64,000 bases of DNA from the NCBI GenBank assembly GCA_036378295.1, contig DASUWS010000016.1, positions 1-64,000 of the forward strand, read 5' to 3'. The stretch is from DAHUXT01 sp036378295. GTDB lineage: Bacteria; Chloroflexota; Ktedonobacteria; Ktedonobacterales; JADMIN01. The notes beneath the pieces are model-generated. The model was not told where the DNA came from, ran no database searches, and was given only the letters and a program-made list of their open reading frames with translations. The translations under genes were made by a program, and so were the position numbers. The first letter of the stretch is position 1, and the number at the start of each line of letters is the position of its first letter. Shown here piece by piece: positions 44,650 to 53,485 of this stretch.

Positions 44650-45546
44650 TCACCGCTCTGGGAGCGTTTCTCCCGTCAGCCATTCGTATGCCTCACGGTA
44701 CCGGCTCGCCGTGCCCGCTACCACGTCGTCGGGGAGTATCGGCGCGGGGGGCTGCTTGTTCCAACCGGAACGCTCAAGCCAGTCGCGCACGTATTGTTTA
44801 TCGAAGCTGGGAGGCGAGCCACCTGGCGCGTACTCGCCAACAGCCCAGAAGCGCGACGAGTCTGGTGTCAGCAGCTCATCGATCAGGACAAGCTGGTCAT
44901 CGAGCAGGCCAAACTCCATTTTGGTATCGGCGATGATGATGCCACGATCCAGCGCGTAGCTCTCCGCCGCGCGGTAGAGAGCGATACTGACATCAGCAAT
45001 CGCCTGGCCCAGATCTTCGCCGACACTGTTCTTCATCTCATCGAGCGAGATATTGATATCGTGCCCGGATTCCGCTTTCGTAGCGGGCGTGAAGATCGGC
45101 TCGGGGAGTTGATCGGCCTGGCGTAGCCCCTTGGGCAGCTTCACGCCACAGACCGATCCGGTCCGCTGGTAGTCCGCCCAGCCACTCCCGGCCAGATACC
45201 CGCGCACCACACATTCGAAGTCCAGCCGCTTTGCCTTGCGCACCAGCATAAAGCGGTCCGCCAGCATCTCTGCCGAGGCGCTGAGCGATTCGGGCAGGTC
45301 GGCTGTCTCGACGCTGATGAGGTGATTCGGGATGATCTCGCGCGTGCGCCCAAACCAGAATGCCGAGAGCAGCGTCAGCACCCGCCCCTTGTCCGGAATG
45401 CCGTTTGGCAGGATCGCATCAAAGGCAGAGATGCGGTCAGTCGCAACCATCAGCAGGCGGTCGCCCAGGTCATAGGTATCGCGCACCTTGCCGCGCCCAA
45501 ACAGCGGCAGTGGGAGATTGGTCTCAAGCACGACCTCTTGCGGCAT
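44650..45546 (-). CDS. purC: Phosphoribosylaminoimidazole-succinocarboxamide synthase
   Basis: 298 residues, the length of the longer PurC class. Landmarks are FGRGKVRDTYDLGDRLLMVA, TDRISAFDAILPNGIPDKG, RAKRLDFECVVRGYLAGSGW-like text near 135, and the C-terminal DKQYVRDWLERSGW. PurC joins CAIR and aspartate with ATP to give SAICAR in purine synthesis. AGGAG precedes ATG 45546 by 11 bases. It is unlinked to purL in the window. Confidence 0.95.
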   Translation of the reverse strand: MPQEVVLETNLPLPLFGRGKVRDTYDLGDRLLMVATDRISAFDAILPNGIPDKGRVLTLLSAFWFGRTREIIPNHLISVETADLPESLSASAEMLADRFMLVRKAKRLDFECVVRGYLAGSGWADYQRTGSVCGVKLPKGLRQADQLPEPIFTPATKAESGHDINISLDEMKNSVGEDLGQAIADVSIALYRAAESYALDRGIIIADTKMEFGLLDDQLVLIDELLTPDSSRFWAVGEYAPGGSPPSFDKQYVRDWLERSGWNKQPPAPILPDDVVAGTASRYREAYEWLTGETLPER

Positions 45547-45767
45547 CGGTGTTGCACTCCTGTGTATCGCCAGTATCTATCATCTGTCGCGGTACGTCTG
45601 GCCGCGTAGGGCGCCAGAACGCGTGGGAGCAGCCAGCAGTATCGTACCACAGGCGAAAGGGTGAGCGGCCAGCGGAGCAGCCAAACGTCAATCCACAGCC
45701 AGACGGATGACACCAGGTGATAAGATCAAAGGGTGCGTTCGAGAACTGGCGAGTGAGAGGGTAGCGC

Positions 45768-46730
45768 ATGGCATCGGCGACATCGGGAGTTGCTGGCTCC
45801 GCGTCCACATCGCGGCGGGCGGCATTCGGCTCGCTGGTGCTGGCGAACGTGCTCTGGGCAGGCACCTATGCCGTCGGCAAGATCGCGTTGGCAGAGATTC
45901 CGCCCATCGAGTTGAACGCCATGCGGTTCATACTGGCTTCGCTTCTGCTCGTCCCAGTGCTGATTCATTATCGCAAGCAAATCCCCCGCGATGGCCGGAC
46001 GCTCCTGCTGCTCTTGCAGTTGACGCTGCTCGGCTTCGTGCTGAACAAGGCGGCGGAATACGTCGGGCTGGCGCTCTCTACTGCGTCGGATGTTGCCCTG
46101 TTGATCGCCACCGAATCTATATTCACAGGGATGCTCTCATGGCTGTTCCTGCGCGAGCGTGTGACGCGGACGGGGGTCATGGCGCTCGCCATTGGGCTGC
46201 TTGGCGTCTATCTGATCGTCGAGCGCGGGCTGATTCCCAACCTGGGCTCCGGCAACGACTCGCGCATTCTTGGCGACGTGCTGGTGGTCGTATCACTGCT
46301 GCTGGAAGCTGGCTATACCGTGCGCGGCAAGACCACGTTGACCACGCTGCCGCCGTTGCTTTTCACCGCGCTCACCATCACCGGAAGTCTGTTCTTCTGG
46401 GTGCCAGCGGGCGCTCTCGCCGTGCTGCACGATGGCTTGCCTCATGTCTCGCTCGGCGGATGGCTCTCGGTGTTCTATCTGGCGGCCATCACGACAGTGG
46501 TCAGCTACTGGCTCTGGTTCCGGGGTCTGAGTGTGCTGGATGCATCGCTGGCCGCGCCCATTCTCTTCATCCAGCCGCTGCTTGGGGCGGCACTGGCTAT
46601 CGTAATCCTGCACGACGCGCTTACGCTGGCCACCATAGCGGGCGCCACCTGCATCGTCGCCAGTTTGCTGCTCGTAGTGCGTAGTGGCAGGCGCGAGGCG
46701 TCGCATACTCTGGATGAGTCCGTGCCATGA
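45768..46730 (+). CDS. EamA/DMT-family transporter
   Basis: 320 residues with ten membrane helices in two EamA repeats. The first repeat starts ANVLWAGTYAVGKIALAEIP and the second starts near residue 165 (GDVLVVVSLLLEAGYTVRGK). The glutamate of PPIELNAMRFILAS and the closing GVYLIVERG are typical. DMT exporters move amino acids, nucleosides or other metabolites across the inner membrane; the substrate is unknown. AGAGGG six bases before ATG 45768 supports the start. The DUF503 gene follows after about 100 bp. Confidence 0.88.
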   Translation: MASATSGVAGSASTSRRAAFGSLVLANVLWAGTYAVGKIALAEIPPIELNAMRFILASLLLVPVLIHYRKQIPRDGRTLLLLLQLTLLGFVLNKAAEYVGLALSTASDVALLIATESIFTGMLSWLFLRERVTRTGVMALAIGLLGVYLIVERGLIPNLGSGNDSRILGDVLVVVSLLLEAGYTVRGKTTLTTLPPLLFTALTITGSLFFWVPAGALAVLHDGLPHVSLGGWLSVFYLAAITTVVSYWLWFRGLSVLDASLAAPILFIQPLLGAALAIVILHDALTLATIAGATCIVASLLLVVRSGRREASHTLDESVP

Positions 46731-46832
46731 GCGATACATACCCTACACACGCCCTGAATCAACGCGCGAGCCACCAGGCAGGATGTCTTCTGTGACCGGG
46801 ATCGCGGCCCACCATTCCGCGAGAGGATGCCG

Positions 46833-47129
46833 ATGTTTACAGCCATGGGGCGGGTGACGCTCCACCTTCCGAGCAGCGCCTCGCTCAAGGATAAGCGGCA
46901 AGTGGTGCGCTCTGTGCTGGCCCGCCTGCGCAACGAGTTTGGCGTTGCCGCCGCCGAGGTGGACCGCCAGGATACCTGGCAGATTGCCGTGCTGGGGATG
47001 GCGTATGTGAGCGCCGACGCCAGCCATGCCGAGGAAGTACTCGACCATGCCGTGCGCTACATCGAGGAGTCGCGGCCTGATCTCGCCGTCACTGACATAC
47101 TGGTGGAAGTGCTACCGTTTGGCGACTGA
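46833..47129 (+). CDS. DUF503 family protein
   Basis: 98 residues matching DUF503 throughout: LHLPSSASLKDKRQVVRSVL, RLRNEFGVAAAEVDRQDTWQ and the C-terminal VTDILVEVLP. The family is a small ferredoxin-like fold often found near ribosome-maturation genes, with no established function. GAGAGG six bases before ATG 46833 is preferred over ATG 46827, which abuts the site. It lies upstream of rplS but that gene has its own promoter. Confidence 0.9.
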   Translation: MFTAMGRVTLHLPSSASLKDKRQVVRSVLARLRNEFGVAAAEVDRQDTWQIAVLGMAYVSADASHAEEVLDHAVRYIEESRPDLAVTDILVEVLPFGD

Positions 47130-47219
47130 ACCCGTCTTCAGGAGTGTGCATGCCAGGTACATCTGCCCTGATGAGGCGACGCGGACCGGAATCTGAGTGT
47201 GCTCAAGAGTCATTCCCGG

Positions 47220-47249
47220 TTGCGCACCCTGAAGTAGCCGTGTTATACT
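47220..47249 (+). promoter_or_regulatory. Promoter of rplS
   Basis: TTGCGC (47220-47225) and TATACT (47244-47249) are separated by 18 bp, and TG at 47241-47242 makes an extended -10. The predicted start is near 47256, giving a leader of about 38 nt before ATG 47294. It is the best-formed promoter in the window. Confidence 0.65.
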
Positions 47250-47293
47250 GGGCGTTGGCATTCCTCATGACAAGGTGATAAGGAGCGCAATAC

Positions 47294-47647
47294 ATGTCAG
47301 TAGCACCATTGGTCCGAGCCGTGGAAGAGGAGCATCTGCGCAGCGATGTGCCAGAGATTGCTTCTGGCGACACGGTTCGCGTGCATGTCAAAGTGGTTGA
47401 GGGCTCACGCGAGCGCATTCAGGTCTTCGAGGGCATTGTCATCCGTCATCATGGTGATGGTCTGAACCGGTCGTTCACCGTCCGCCGCATCGCACATGGC
47501 GTGGGTGTCGAGCGGTCGTTCCTGGTGCATTCGCCGCGCGTTGACAAGATCGAGGTCGTGCGCCATGCGGTCGTCCGGCGCAAGAATCTCTACTACATGC
47601 GCGGGCTGCGCGGCAAGGCGGCACGCCTCAGAGAGCGCCGCGTCTGA
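47294..47647 (+). CDS. rplS: 50S ribosomal protein bL19
   Basis: 117 residues, the usual length. Signatures are VPEIASGDTVRVHVKVVEGS, RERIQVFEGIVIRHHGDGLN, FTVRRIAHGVGVERSFLVHS and the C-terminal KNLYYMRGLRGKAARLRE. bL19 lies at the 30S-50S interface. It has its own promoter and a hairpin about 65 bp after the stop. rnhB follows after about 270 bp, an arrangement common in bacteria. Confidence 0.97.
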   Translation: MSVAPLVRAVEEEHLRSDVPEIASGDTVRVHVKVVEGSRERIQVFEGIVIRHHGDGLNRSFTVRRIAHGVGVERSFLVHSPRVDKIEVVRHAVVRRKNLYYMRGLRGKAARLRERRV

Positions 47648-47710
47648 GTCTCATCCGACTCGCTCTGGTGGCGTTCGCGCTCCAGCCATCAATCAGCATA
47701 TACCCCCTCA

Positions 47711-47745
47711 GCGGAGGCTCCTGATCTCGGTCAGCCAGCCTCCGC
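47711..47745 (+). terminator. Terminator hairpin downstream of rplS
   Basis: GCGGAGGCT at 47711-47719 pairs perfectly with AGCCTCCGC at 47737-47745 around a 17-nt loop; GTTATTG follows. Confidence 0.55.
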
Positions 47746-47919
47746 GTTATTGCGTTGCTGACCGCTTTCCTCACCGTACCCATCTCTCGGGTACTCGCTA
47801 TTGCTCACATTTCTCTCATACCCCTTCGCACGTGGCCCTGCGCTCAGGTACACTTCTGACTGAGCAGGCATCACTCTCTGCCGCCCTGAAGACCTGCGAC
47901 CAATATCGTGGAGCGCCCG

Positions 47920-48660
47920 ATGAGCCAGGATTCCGACCCCGAATTGGCGAAGAGAATCGCCAGATCGCGACCTGTGCGCCAGCCCGCCCTGCTGGATGCG
48001 CCAGCCGTGTCGCTGCGCCGCTGTGGGCTTGATGAGGTGGGACGCGGCGCGCTGGCGGGTCCACTCGTGGCGGCGGCAGCCATCCTTCCCGACGACATTG
48101 CCGATCGGCTCGGCGCGCTGGCCCGCTTTCTGCGCGACTCGAAGACAGTTCCCCGCGCCCGGCGCGAAGACCTCGCCGCCGCGATTCAGGTCCACGCGCT
48201 CGCCGTAGAGATCGTGAGCATCCCCGTCGAGGATATCAACCGGCACGGCATCGGCTGGGCCAACCGCGAAGCGTTCCACCGTCTGATTGCCGCGCTCGAC
48301 GCCGACGAATACATCGTCGATGGGCGTTTGCGTCCCCCCGCGCCAGCGGATCGTATCGCCCGGGTGCGCTGCATGGTGAAGGCCGATACGCTCGTTCCGG
48401 CGGTGGCGGCGGCCTCGCTGGTGGCAAAGGTACACCGCGACGCGCTGATGTCCGCCCTCCACCACGACTATCCCGCCTTTGGCTGGAATGAGAACGCTGG
48501 CTATGGCACGGCTACCCATCTGGCGGCGCTCCGCAGTGTTGGCGCCTGCCCTGAGCATCGCACACTCTTCGTGGCAACGGCGCTCAGCGGCGGCCAGCGC
48601 GCCCGCAAGATCGGCAAGGCGGGCAAGACCGGTGCGGAGCCGCAACGCCTGCTGGAGTAG
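47920..48660 (+). CDS. rnhB: Ribonuclease HII
   Basis: 246 residues. The RNase HII active-site acids are Asp38-Glu39 in CGLDEVGRGALAGPL, Asp134 in YIVDGRLR and Asp156 in VKADTLVPAVAAASLVAKV. It nicks DNA at embedded ribonucleotides and removes RNA primers. An N-terminal arm of about 30 residues precedes the catalytic fold. GGAG six to seven bases before ATG 47920 is preferred over GTG 47908. Confidence 0.95.
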   Translation: MSQDSDPELAKRIARSRPVRQPALLDAPAVSLRRCGLDEVGRGALAGPLVAAAAILPDDIADRLGALARFLRDSKTVPRARREDLAAAIQVHALAVEIVSIPVEDINRHGIGWANREAFHRLIAALDADEYIVDGRLRPPAPADRIARVRCMVKADTLVPAVAAASLVAKVHRDALMSALHHDYPAFGWNENAGYGTATHLAALRSVGACPEHRTLFVATALSGGQRARKIGKAGKTGAEPQRLLE

Positions 48661-48716
48661 CCCCGCTCGCTGCGCCCCAGGCTTACATGACCTGTCATGG
48701 TGACTCTCGCGTGTGG

Positions 48717-49460
48717 TCACGAGCACTTAGCCTTGTCTAGCTCGCTGCTGGCAGAATTGACATCCTTGGTTGCTTTCTGCATGAGTGCGCTGCCATCCTG
48801 AACTTTGCTCACGTCGTAGGTATCGATGCCGTCAATGACCTCTTGCGTCGCGGATTGAATGTCTCTCAAGGCAGCGCGTAGCGGCTGGTCTGTAGACACC
48901 AGGCAAGGAGGAGTCGGGTGAGCGTCGAGATCCTTGAGAAAGCTGGCGCTATCATCGCGCGCCACAACGAGAGCCGCCCGGCAAGCACTAAGGTCCTGTG
49001 AGTTGCCGCACTCGTCACTCACTATGTTGAGATCGTTGCCCAACGTCGTGCCATCGAGCGTGACGACGGATACATACGCGGCTGCACCCGCATTGGGATT
49101 CGCAGTCGCGGTAGGTGTCGGCGTCTCGGCAAGATGAACCATCTGGGTCGTCGATGTTGCCGTCTCCGCTGCGTTTGAGGCGGCAGGAGTCGAGCCGAGC
49201 GCAGCGACAGTGCCGAGAACTCCCACGCACATACACAATAGCAGCAGAACGCCACAGCCGATGCCGCCGCCAATCAGCAGCTTGTTGCGGTTGGACTGCG
49301 GCGCACCTGGCGCATTTGGTGCGCCCGCGGCTGGTGGTGGCGCATAGGGAGCCGCGTAGAGTGGCTGGCCCTGCGAAGGAGCTGCCGCCTGCTGTGAGTC
49401 GGGGGCAGGCTGCTGTAGAGGCGCCTGTTGCGGATCAGGCACGGTGGGGTATTGCTGCAT
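48717..49460 (-). CDS. Single-pass membrane protein with Pro-rich cytoplasmic tail
   Basis: 247 residues, not recognised. Residues 1-57 are rich in Pro, Gln and Ala (APLQQPAPDSQQAAAPSQG). One membrane helix at about 62-87 (LLIGGGIGCGVLLLLCMCVG) is followed by a Thr/Ala-rich spacer and a mostly helical extracytoplasmic domain. The four cysteines outside the membrane could form two disulfides. The layout (disordered tail, one helix, small outer domain) is common in actinobacterial and Chloroflexota sensor-like proteins. GAGGG before ATG 49460 supports the start. Confidence 0.65.
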   Translation of the reverse strand: MQQYPTVPDPQQAPLQQPAPDSQQAAAPSQGQPLYAAPYAPPPAAGAPNAPGAPQSNRNKLLIGGGIGCGVLLLLCMCVGVLGTVAALGSTPAASNAAETATSTTQMVHLAETPTPTATANPNAGAAAYVSVVTLDGTTLGNDLNIVSDECGNSQDLSACRAALVVARDDSASFLKDLDAHPTPPCLVSTDQPLRAALRDIQSATQEVIDGIDTYDVSKVQDGSALMQKATKDVNSASSELDKAKCS

Positions 49461-49813
49461 ACATATCCCTCTTTCAGACGGTTCGGATGTCGCGATCACG
49501 TTGAATCAGATAACCGTGCTCGCAAGATGGTCGGCAGACCGTTCGCCGTAATCACTTGATACGGCGGGAGTACGCGAAAGCGGAAAGTCTCTTTGGGATT
49601 CGCTCACATCGCGGGAAACGGCGGAGGACTGATGTGAGAATTCTGGTGGAAATCGCGAGTGAAATGAAACGAGAATCACGTATCCTTGCGGGCAATCGCT
49701 ACGATACGATAGGAAATATAAGCCGGACAGTGGATACACACCGGCAGGCAGCTACTGCATAGCAGCGCACTGCAGCCGTCATAGAGGAGAACACGGAGGA
49801 GGTAGCAGACACC
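49461..49813. other. Divergent intergenic region
   Basis: 353 bp between the Pro-rich membrane protein and the MaoC hydratase. It probably carries both promoters, but no clear -10/-35 pair, repeat or RNA element could be supported. Confidence 0.35.
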
Positions 49814-50260
49814 ATGCAGAAACCGACGGATGCGTTTCGGGAGCGGTTGGCCGAGGCCTTCGAGCACATCCCACCAGGGAAGACCTTTCGCTGGCGGAGG
49901 ACGTTCACCGAGGCCGATGTAACGCTCTTCTGCGGCATTACGGGCGACCACAATCCCTATCACCAGGATGAGCTGTTCGCCCGCGAAAGCTGGTATGGCA
50001 GGCGCATCATTCCGGGTCTGCTTACGGCCAGCATGGTCACCCACATTGGCGGAATGGTTGGCTTCCTGGCGACAGAGATGACCTTCGAGTACCTGGAACC
50101 GGTATTTCCGGGAGATACGATCACCTGCACCGTCGAATTCACTGACCGTGACGCAAATCTCCGGCGGATGACCGGTATAGGGCGGTTCGAGAATCAGGAT
50201 GGCGTTGAGGTATTGCGGGCGCGTTTCAGTGGCTTTCCCTCACAGATCCGCCTCGCCTGA
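49814..50260 (+). CDS. MaoC-like (R)-specific enoyl-CoA hydratase
   Basis: 148 residues, a complete single hot-dog domain. The hydratase 2 motif is present: catalytic Asp and His in GDHNPYHQDELFAR. Further family text is GRRIIPGLLTASMVTHIGG and LEPVFPGDTITCTVEF. It hydrates trans-2-enoyl-CoA to the R-3-hydroxyacyl form in the cytosol. It is monocistronic and distinct from the MaoC fragment at the left edge. Confidence 0.9.
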   Translation: MQKPTDAFRERLAEAFEHIPPGKTFRWRRTFTEADVTLFCGITGDHNPYHQDELFARESWYGRRIIPGLLTASMVTHIGGMVGFLATEMTFEYLEPVFPGDTITCTVEFTDRDANLRRMTGIGRFENQDGVEVLRARFSGFPSQIRLA

Positions 50261-50290
50261 CACCACACCACAGGAAGCGGGCACCAGACA

Positions 50291-50333
50291 GCCCCTTCTC
50301 TCCGTCTCGCGCAGAAAAGGGGCCGCAGCCAAC
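50291..50333. terminator. Hairpin between convergent genes
   Basis: GCCCCTT at 50291-50297 pairs with AAGGGGC ending at 50333, with a nearly continuous inner TCT/AGA pairing. It lies between the MaoC stop at 50260 and the UPF0145 stop at 50351. Confidence 0.55.
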
Positions 50334-50350
50334 ACCCAAGCGTGGGCGAG

Positions 50351-50707
50351 CTAGCGCTGGCGCGACGTAACCGTAACGGCGGTGCCGTAGCAGAGCACTT
50401 CGGTCACGCCCTGGGTGATCTCAGTGGCATCATAGCGCACGCCGATCACGGCATTTGCCCCGAGCTGCGCCGCGTGCTGAATCATCAACTCGTAAGCGTC
50501 CACCCGTGCCCGCTCGCACAACTCGGTATAGATCGAGATATTGCCGCCAGCAAGCTGCTGAAACGCCGCCCCAATATTGCCCACAATACTGCGCGACCGA
50601 ACGATAATCCCTCGCACCAAACCATAATTCCGCACGACCTCCAGCCCCGGCAGCTCGAAGGCTGATGTCACGAGTGAATGGTCGAATGCTACCGCCTGTT
50701 GGCTCAT
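50351..50707 (-). CDS. UPF0145/YbjQ family protein
   Basis: 118 residues, near the usual 105-110. Landmarks are LPGLEVVRNYGLVRGIIVRS, the following QQLAGGNISIYTELCERAR, and AAQLGANAVIGVRYDATEI. Family members form pentamers and are annotated as putative heavy-metal-binding proteins, without a proven role. GGGAG seven bases before ATG 50707 decides the start; 39 upstream codons lack homology. Confidence 0.9.
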   Translation of the reverse strand: MSQQAVAFDHSLVTSAFELPGLEVVRNYGLVRGIIVRSRSIVGNIGAAFQQLAGGNISIYTELCERARVDAYELMIQHAAQLGANAVIGVRYDATEITQGVTEVLCYGTAVTVTSRQR

Positions 50708-51067
50708 CGAAAGCTCCCTCATCTGAAGAACCACGGATAGTGGCGGCGCCAATCGCCGCGCTCGACAGGAGACCTGGTCCCGCAAGGGATACGCGCGGGA
50801 AGGAAGGGGGTTGCACACGGGCACACGTGGCGCGGCGTCATGTGAGCTTCGTCTTGGTGGTTGGTTCTTTCACAGGCAACGGATATGTGGGTGCGATCAT
50901 CGTTCAAGGGAGCAGTGTTACCCATCCTACCGCCATGCCGGGGCATATATCGAGAATACCGCAGGCTTTCCGCATCACGGCAAGACCTCCACGGGATACA
51001 CTCGTGGAGGTCTCTTCGTGGCGGCGTGAACGCGAAAGCCTGGTTGGCATCCCTGTTGACATCCCTG
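50708..51067. other. Intergenic region without a supported gene
   Basis: 360 bp. The only structure seen is the hairpin at 50983-51013. It should also contain the promoter of the UPF0145 gene, which was not located. Confidence 0.35.
50983..51013 (-). terminator. Hairpin downstream of the two-helix membrane protein gene
   Basis: AGACCTCCACG at 50983-50993 pairs perfectly with CGTGGAGGTCT at 51003-51013 around a 9-nt loop, 54 bp after the minus-strand stop at 51068. The T tract is poor. Confidence 0.6.
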
Positions 51068-51316
51068 CTAGAGGTTGTCCTTCTCCTTTTCCTCACCCCA
51101 GAGCCGGCGCGACACAAAGCCACCGAGATAATAGCCGAGGCCGCCCAGCACCACCGTCGCCCCGATCCAGACGATCGTGGCGATGTTGACCGCGCTGAGA
51201 CTCTGCATCACCTGAATGACGATGAGCGCGGCAATCAGCCCCAGCAACAGCCCGGCGGTCAGGCCAAGGGTGCATCCGACATGCGCGAGGTTGCGCCCGC
51301 GTAGTTGATCAAGCAT
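51068..51316 (-). CDS. Small two-helix membrane protein
   Basis: 82 residues with two membrane helices (about 14-36, TLGLTAGLLLGLIAALIVIQ; and 43-65, ATIVWIGATVVLGGLGYYLG) and a charged C-terminal tail (RRLWGEEKEKDNL). Gly-rich packing suggests a helical hairpin that oligomerises. GGAG six bases before ATG 51316 supports the start. It is divergent from the DinB-like gene. Function unknown. Confidence 0.72.
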   Translation of the reverse strand: MLDQLRGRNLAHVGCTLGLTAGLLLGLIAALIVIQVMQSLSAVNIATIVWIGATVVLGGLGYYLGGFVSRRLWGEEKEKDNL

Positions 51317-51437
51317 ACAATCTCCAGAGCGAGATGATGGTGAGCTATCTCTTTGGGGTTATAGCAGTGCGAGCGCTGCGGCGTCAATGTCGCCACAAGG
51401 AGCTAGCCCGTGCCAACACAAAAAGGAGACAACCCGC

Positions 51438-52025
51438 ATGGCCGACGTGACCTATGATGATCTCACGGCGCTCCGAGAGCGCATCCTGCGCGGCGAGCTG
51501 ACCATCGAGCAGGCAGCGTCTCAATTTTCATTGGAAGAACTTGCGGAGGCGTTACACATGACACGCGGCACGGTGCAGGCACTCGTGGACGCGTGGTCGC
51601 CCGAACAACTCACCTGGCAACCGCCCGTCGCACAGAGCGAGATGCCCGCGAAGGGAGAAGATCGCTGGTCGGCAACTGAGGCGGCGACACATCTGATCGC
51701 GACAGAAAACTGGTATCTGATGCACATGGGGCGGCTCGTTGGGAAGCGCGAGCACTTCGACGTGATGCCGCGCGGCCTCGGTGACCACGCTGACAACAAC
51801 GTACCCAAGGACGCGCTGGCCACTCGACTGCGCGCAGCAACCGACCGCCTCCTGAGCGAAATCGCCACAATCCCTGCCGACGCCGATCTGGCAGCCCGCC
51901 GCGATTCCACCTTCTTCGGGGAGTTGAGCCTGCGTGGATGGGTCATGCTGGCCATCATCCACGACATTGATCACACCGCGCAGATACAGCGGCTCACCGA
52001 GCAGAGCGGATTTCCCGCGCGCTAG
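51438..52025 (+). CDS. DinB-like four-helix bundle protein with N-terminal extension
   Basis: 195 residues. From about residue 40 the pattern is DinB/DUF664-like: ALVDAWSPEQLTWQP, RWSATEAATHLIATENW with the first His, and a C-terminal HDIDHTAQI carrying the other candidate metal ligands. The first 40 residues (TALRERILRGELTIEQAASQ) are an extra, possibly winged-helix-like, element. DinB proteins are often metal-dependent thiol transferases. GGAG precedes ATG 51438 by about ten bases. It ends before a strong terminator. Confidence 0.72.
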   Translation: MADVTYDDLTALRERILRGELTIEQAASQFSLEELAEALHMTRGTVQALVDAWSPEQLTWQPPVAQSEMPAKGEDRWSATEAATHLIATENWYLMHMGRLVGKREHFDVMPRGLGDHADNNVPKDALATRLRAATDRLLSEIATIPADADLAARRDSTFFGELSLRGWVMLAIIHDIDHTAQIQRLTEQSGFPAR

Positions 52026-52042
52026 CGGCAGCACGTACCACA

Positions 52043-52084
52043 AACCGACCAGACAGAATGCTTCGTGCGATTATCTGGTCGGTT
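52043..52084. terminator. Bidirectional terminator between the DinB-like gene and rpsU
   Basis: AACCGACCAGA at 52043-52053 pairs perfectly with TCTGGTCGGTT at 52074-52084 around a 20-nt loop. It lies 18 bp after the plus-strand stop and 59 bp beyond the minus-strand rpsU stop. Confidence 0.65.
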
Positions 52085-52142
52085 GCGTATCGTGATCATC
52101 AGGCTGCAATAAGTGCGATTCAGCAAACAGGCACGCGGCAGC

Positions 52143-52349
52143 CTAGTAGCCCATAGCCGCGGCCTTGGCGCGGGCCTTGCGGGCCTTGCGCTCGCGGGCA
52201 TCTGCCTTGCGCTTGCGCTTTACACTCGGCGGCTCGTAATGCTGACGTCGCTTTGCCTCCGAGAGCAAGCCATCCTGTTGCACTTTGCGCGTAAATTTCT
52301 TCAGGGCTTGGTCGAACGACTCGCCCTCTTTGATCACAACCTCAGTCAC
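52143..52349 (-). CDS. rpsU: 30S ribosomal protein bS21
   Basis: 68 residues. Typical bS21: VIKEGESFDQALKKFTRKVQ, then EAKRRQHYEPPSVKRKRK and a long basic Ala/Lys/Arg tail. It binds near the anti-Shine-Dalgarno end of 16S rRNA and helps initiation. The start is GTG 52349, with only AGGT seven bases upstream, a weak site for a ribosomal protein. It is the sole gene of its unit. Confidence 0.96.
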   Translation of the reverse strand: MTEVVIKEGESFDQALKKFTRKVQQDGLLSEAKRRQHYEPPSVKRKRKADARERKARKARAKAAAMGY

Positions 52350-52509
52350 TCTTGTACCTGTTGCCTGGATGGAGACACAGACCTCACATCCAGTCTCCTT
52401 TCTTCGGGTTAGATATCTGCTTCGCCACTTTTGGGCCGGGCGGGCGGGCTTACTCTCCGCAGAGAAGGTGCCTCAACCCCGTCAATAACATAGCTTACCA
52501 CATCCTTGC

Positions 52510-53190
52510 TCATTTCGCACCCCCTTCTTTCGGCCTAATCGGGGGTTTTGGCCCTCCGGCCCCGTCGGTCACGACCACTTTGCGCCCAGAGACCCAGGGG
52601 CTGCCCGCCAGCAGGAACCGCCACGGCCAGTCAGCAGCCTGGGAGATGCCAATACGCGCGGTCGCCACGATCTGCGCATCCTCAGGAAATCCGGGCGTTT
52701 CTTCGATCCAGAGCGTATCGCCGCGCAAATCCACGCCATTTTCGGCGAGGGTCAGCCCAAGCGCCGCGCAGAGCCTGCCCGGGCCGCGCGCAATGTCACG
52801 GTCGGCGATGCGCTCGCCGCGGCGGGCACGCATCAGCGGCAGGCCAGTTGTTGGCTCCAGGGCGCGCAGCAGCACAGCGGCAGCCACATGCTCTTCCTCG
52901 GTCACGACGTTCAGGCAGTGGTGCATGCCATAGCTGACATAGATGTAGGCGTGACCCGGCGGCCCCCACATAGCGGCATTGCGCGGAGTCTTGCCGCGAA
53001 ATCCATGCGCGGCGGGATCGATGGCGGCGACGTATGCCTCGGTCTCGACAATAACGCCGCCGGTCACCCCCTCGGCTGTTCTCCGTAAGAGCGTCTTGCC
53101 AATGAGATCGCGAGCCACATCCACTGTGGAATGCGCATAGAAGGAGCGGGACAATTTGAGGCGGCCATGCTCTGCGGTAGTATCTGACAC
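52510..53190 (-). CDS. DNA-3-methyladenine glycosylase (AAG/MPG family)
   Basis: 226 residues. AAG landmarks are KLSRSFYAHSTVDVARDLIG, VIVETEAYVAAIDPAAHGFR, NAAMWGPPGHAYIYVSYGMH and DRDIARGPGRLCAALGL. It excises alkylated or deaminated purines to start base excision repair. GTG 53190 is chosen because AAGG lies upstream and homology begins shortly after; the frame stays open to 53385, adding 65 unrelated codons. The C terminus ends in a Pro/Lys-rich tail. Confidence 0.93.
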   Translation of the reverse strand: MSDTTAEHGRLKLSRSFYAHSTVDVARDLIGKTLLRRTAEGVTGGVIVETEAYVAAIDPAAHGFRGKTPRNAAMWGPPGHAYIYVSYGMHHCLNVVTEEEHVAAAVLLRALEPTTGLPLMRARRGERIADRDIARGPGRLCAALGLTLAENGVDLRGDTLWIEETPGFPEDAQIVATARIGISQAADWPWRFLLAGSPWVSGRKVVVTDGAGGPKPPIRPKEGGAK

Positions 53191-53485
53191 GTCACCAAGC
53201 CTTACTGCTATATGTCTGTGTGCATCATCTCTACGTGGTGATGACGGTGCAGCCGCATCCCACGTCTCGTAGAGAAACCGGCGGCCCGATGCACATGATA
53301 CACCGCAAGCCCTTGGGTTCGGCAACAATGATCCGTCGCCTCTGGTCGCCTCGGACGCCCAGTTTACGTTCACAGACCGCGACACATTCTAACGGAGAAC
53401 ATGCCATCGCGAGGGGTACAATGTAGTACACTATCGCGCAGTATGTGCGCCCGAGACACATCGAATCTCGAACCGAGGAGTTGCT

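Noticed and set aside
43517..44959. 480-residue plus-strand open frame
   Set aside because: It crosses holA (antisense), dedA (another frame) and purC (antisense), all of which are clear genes.
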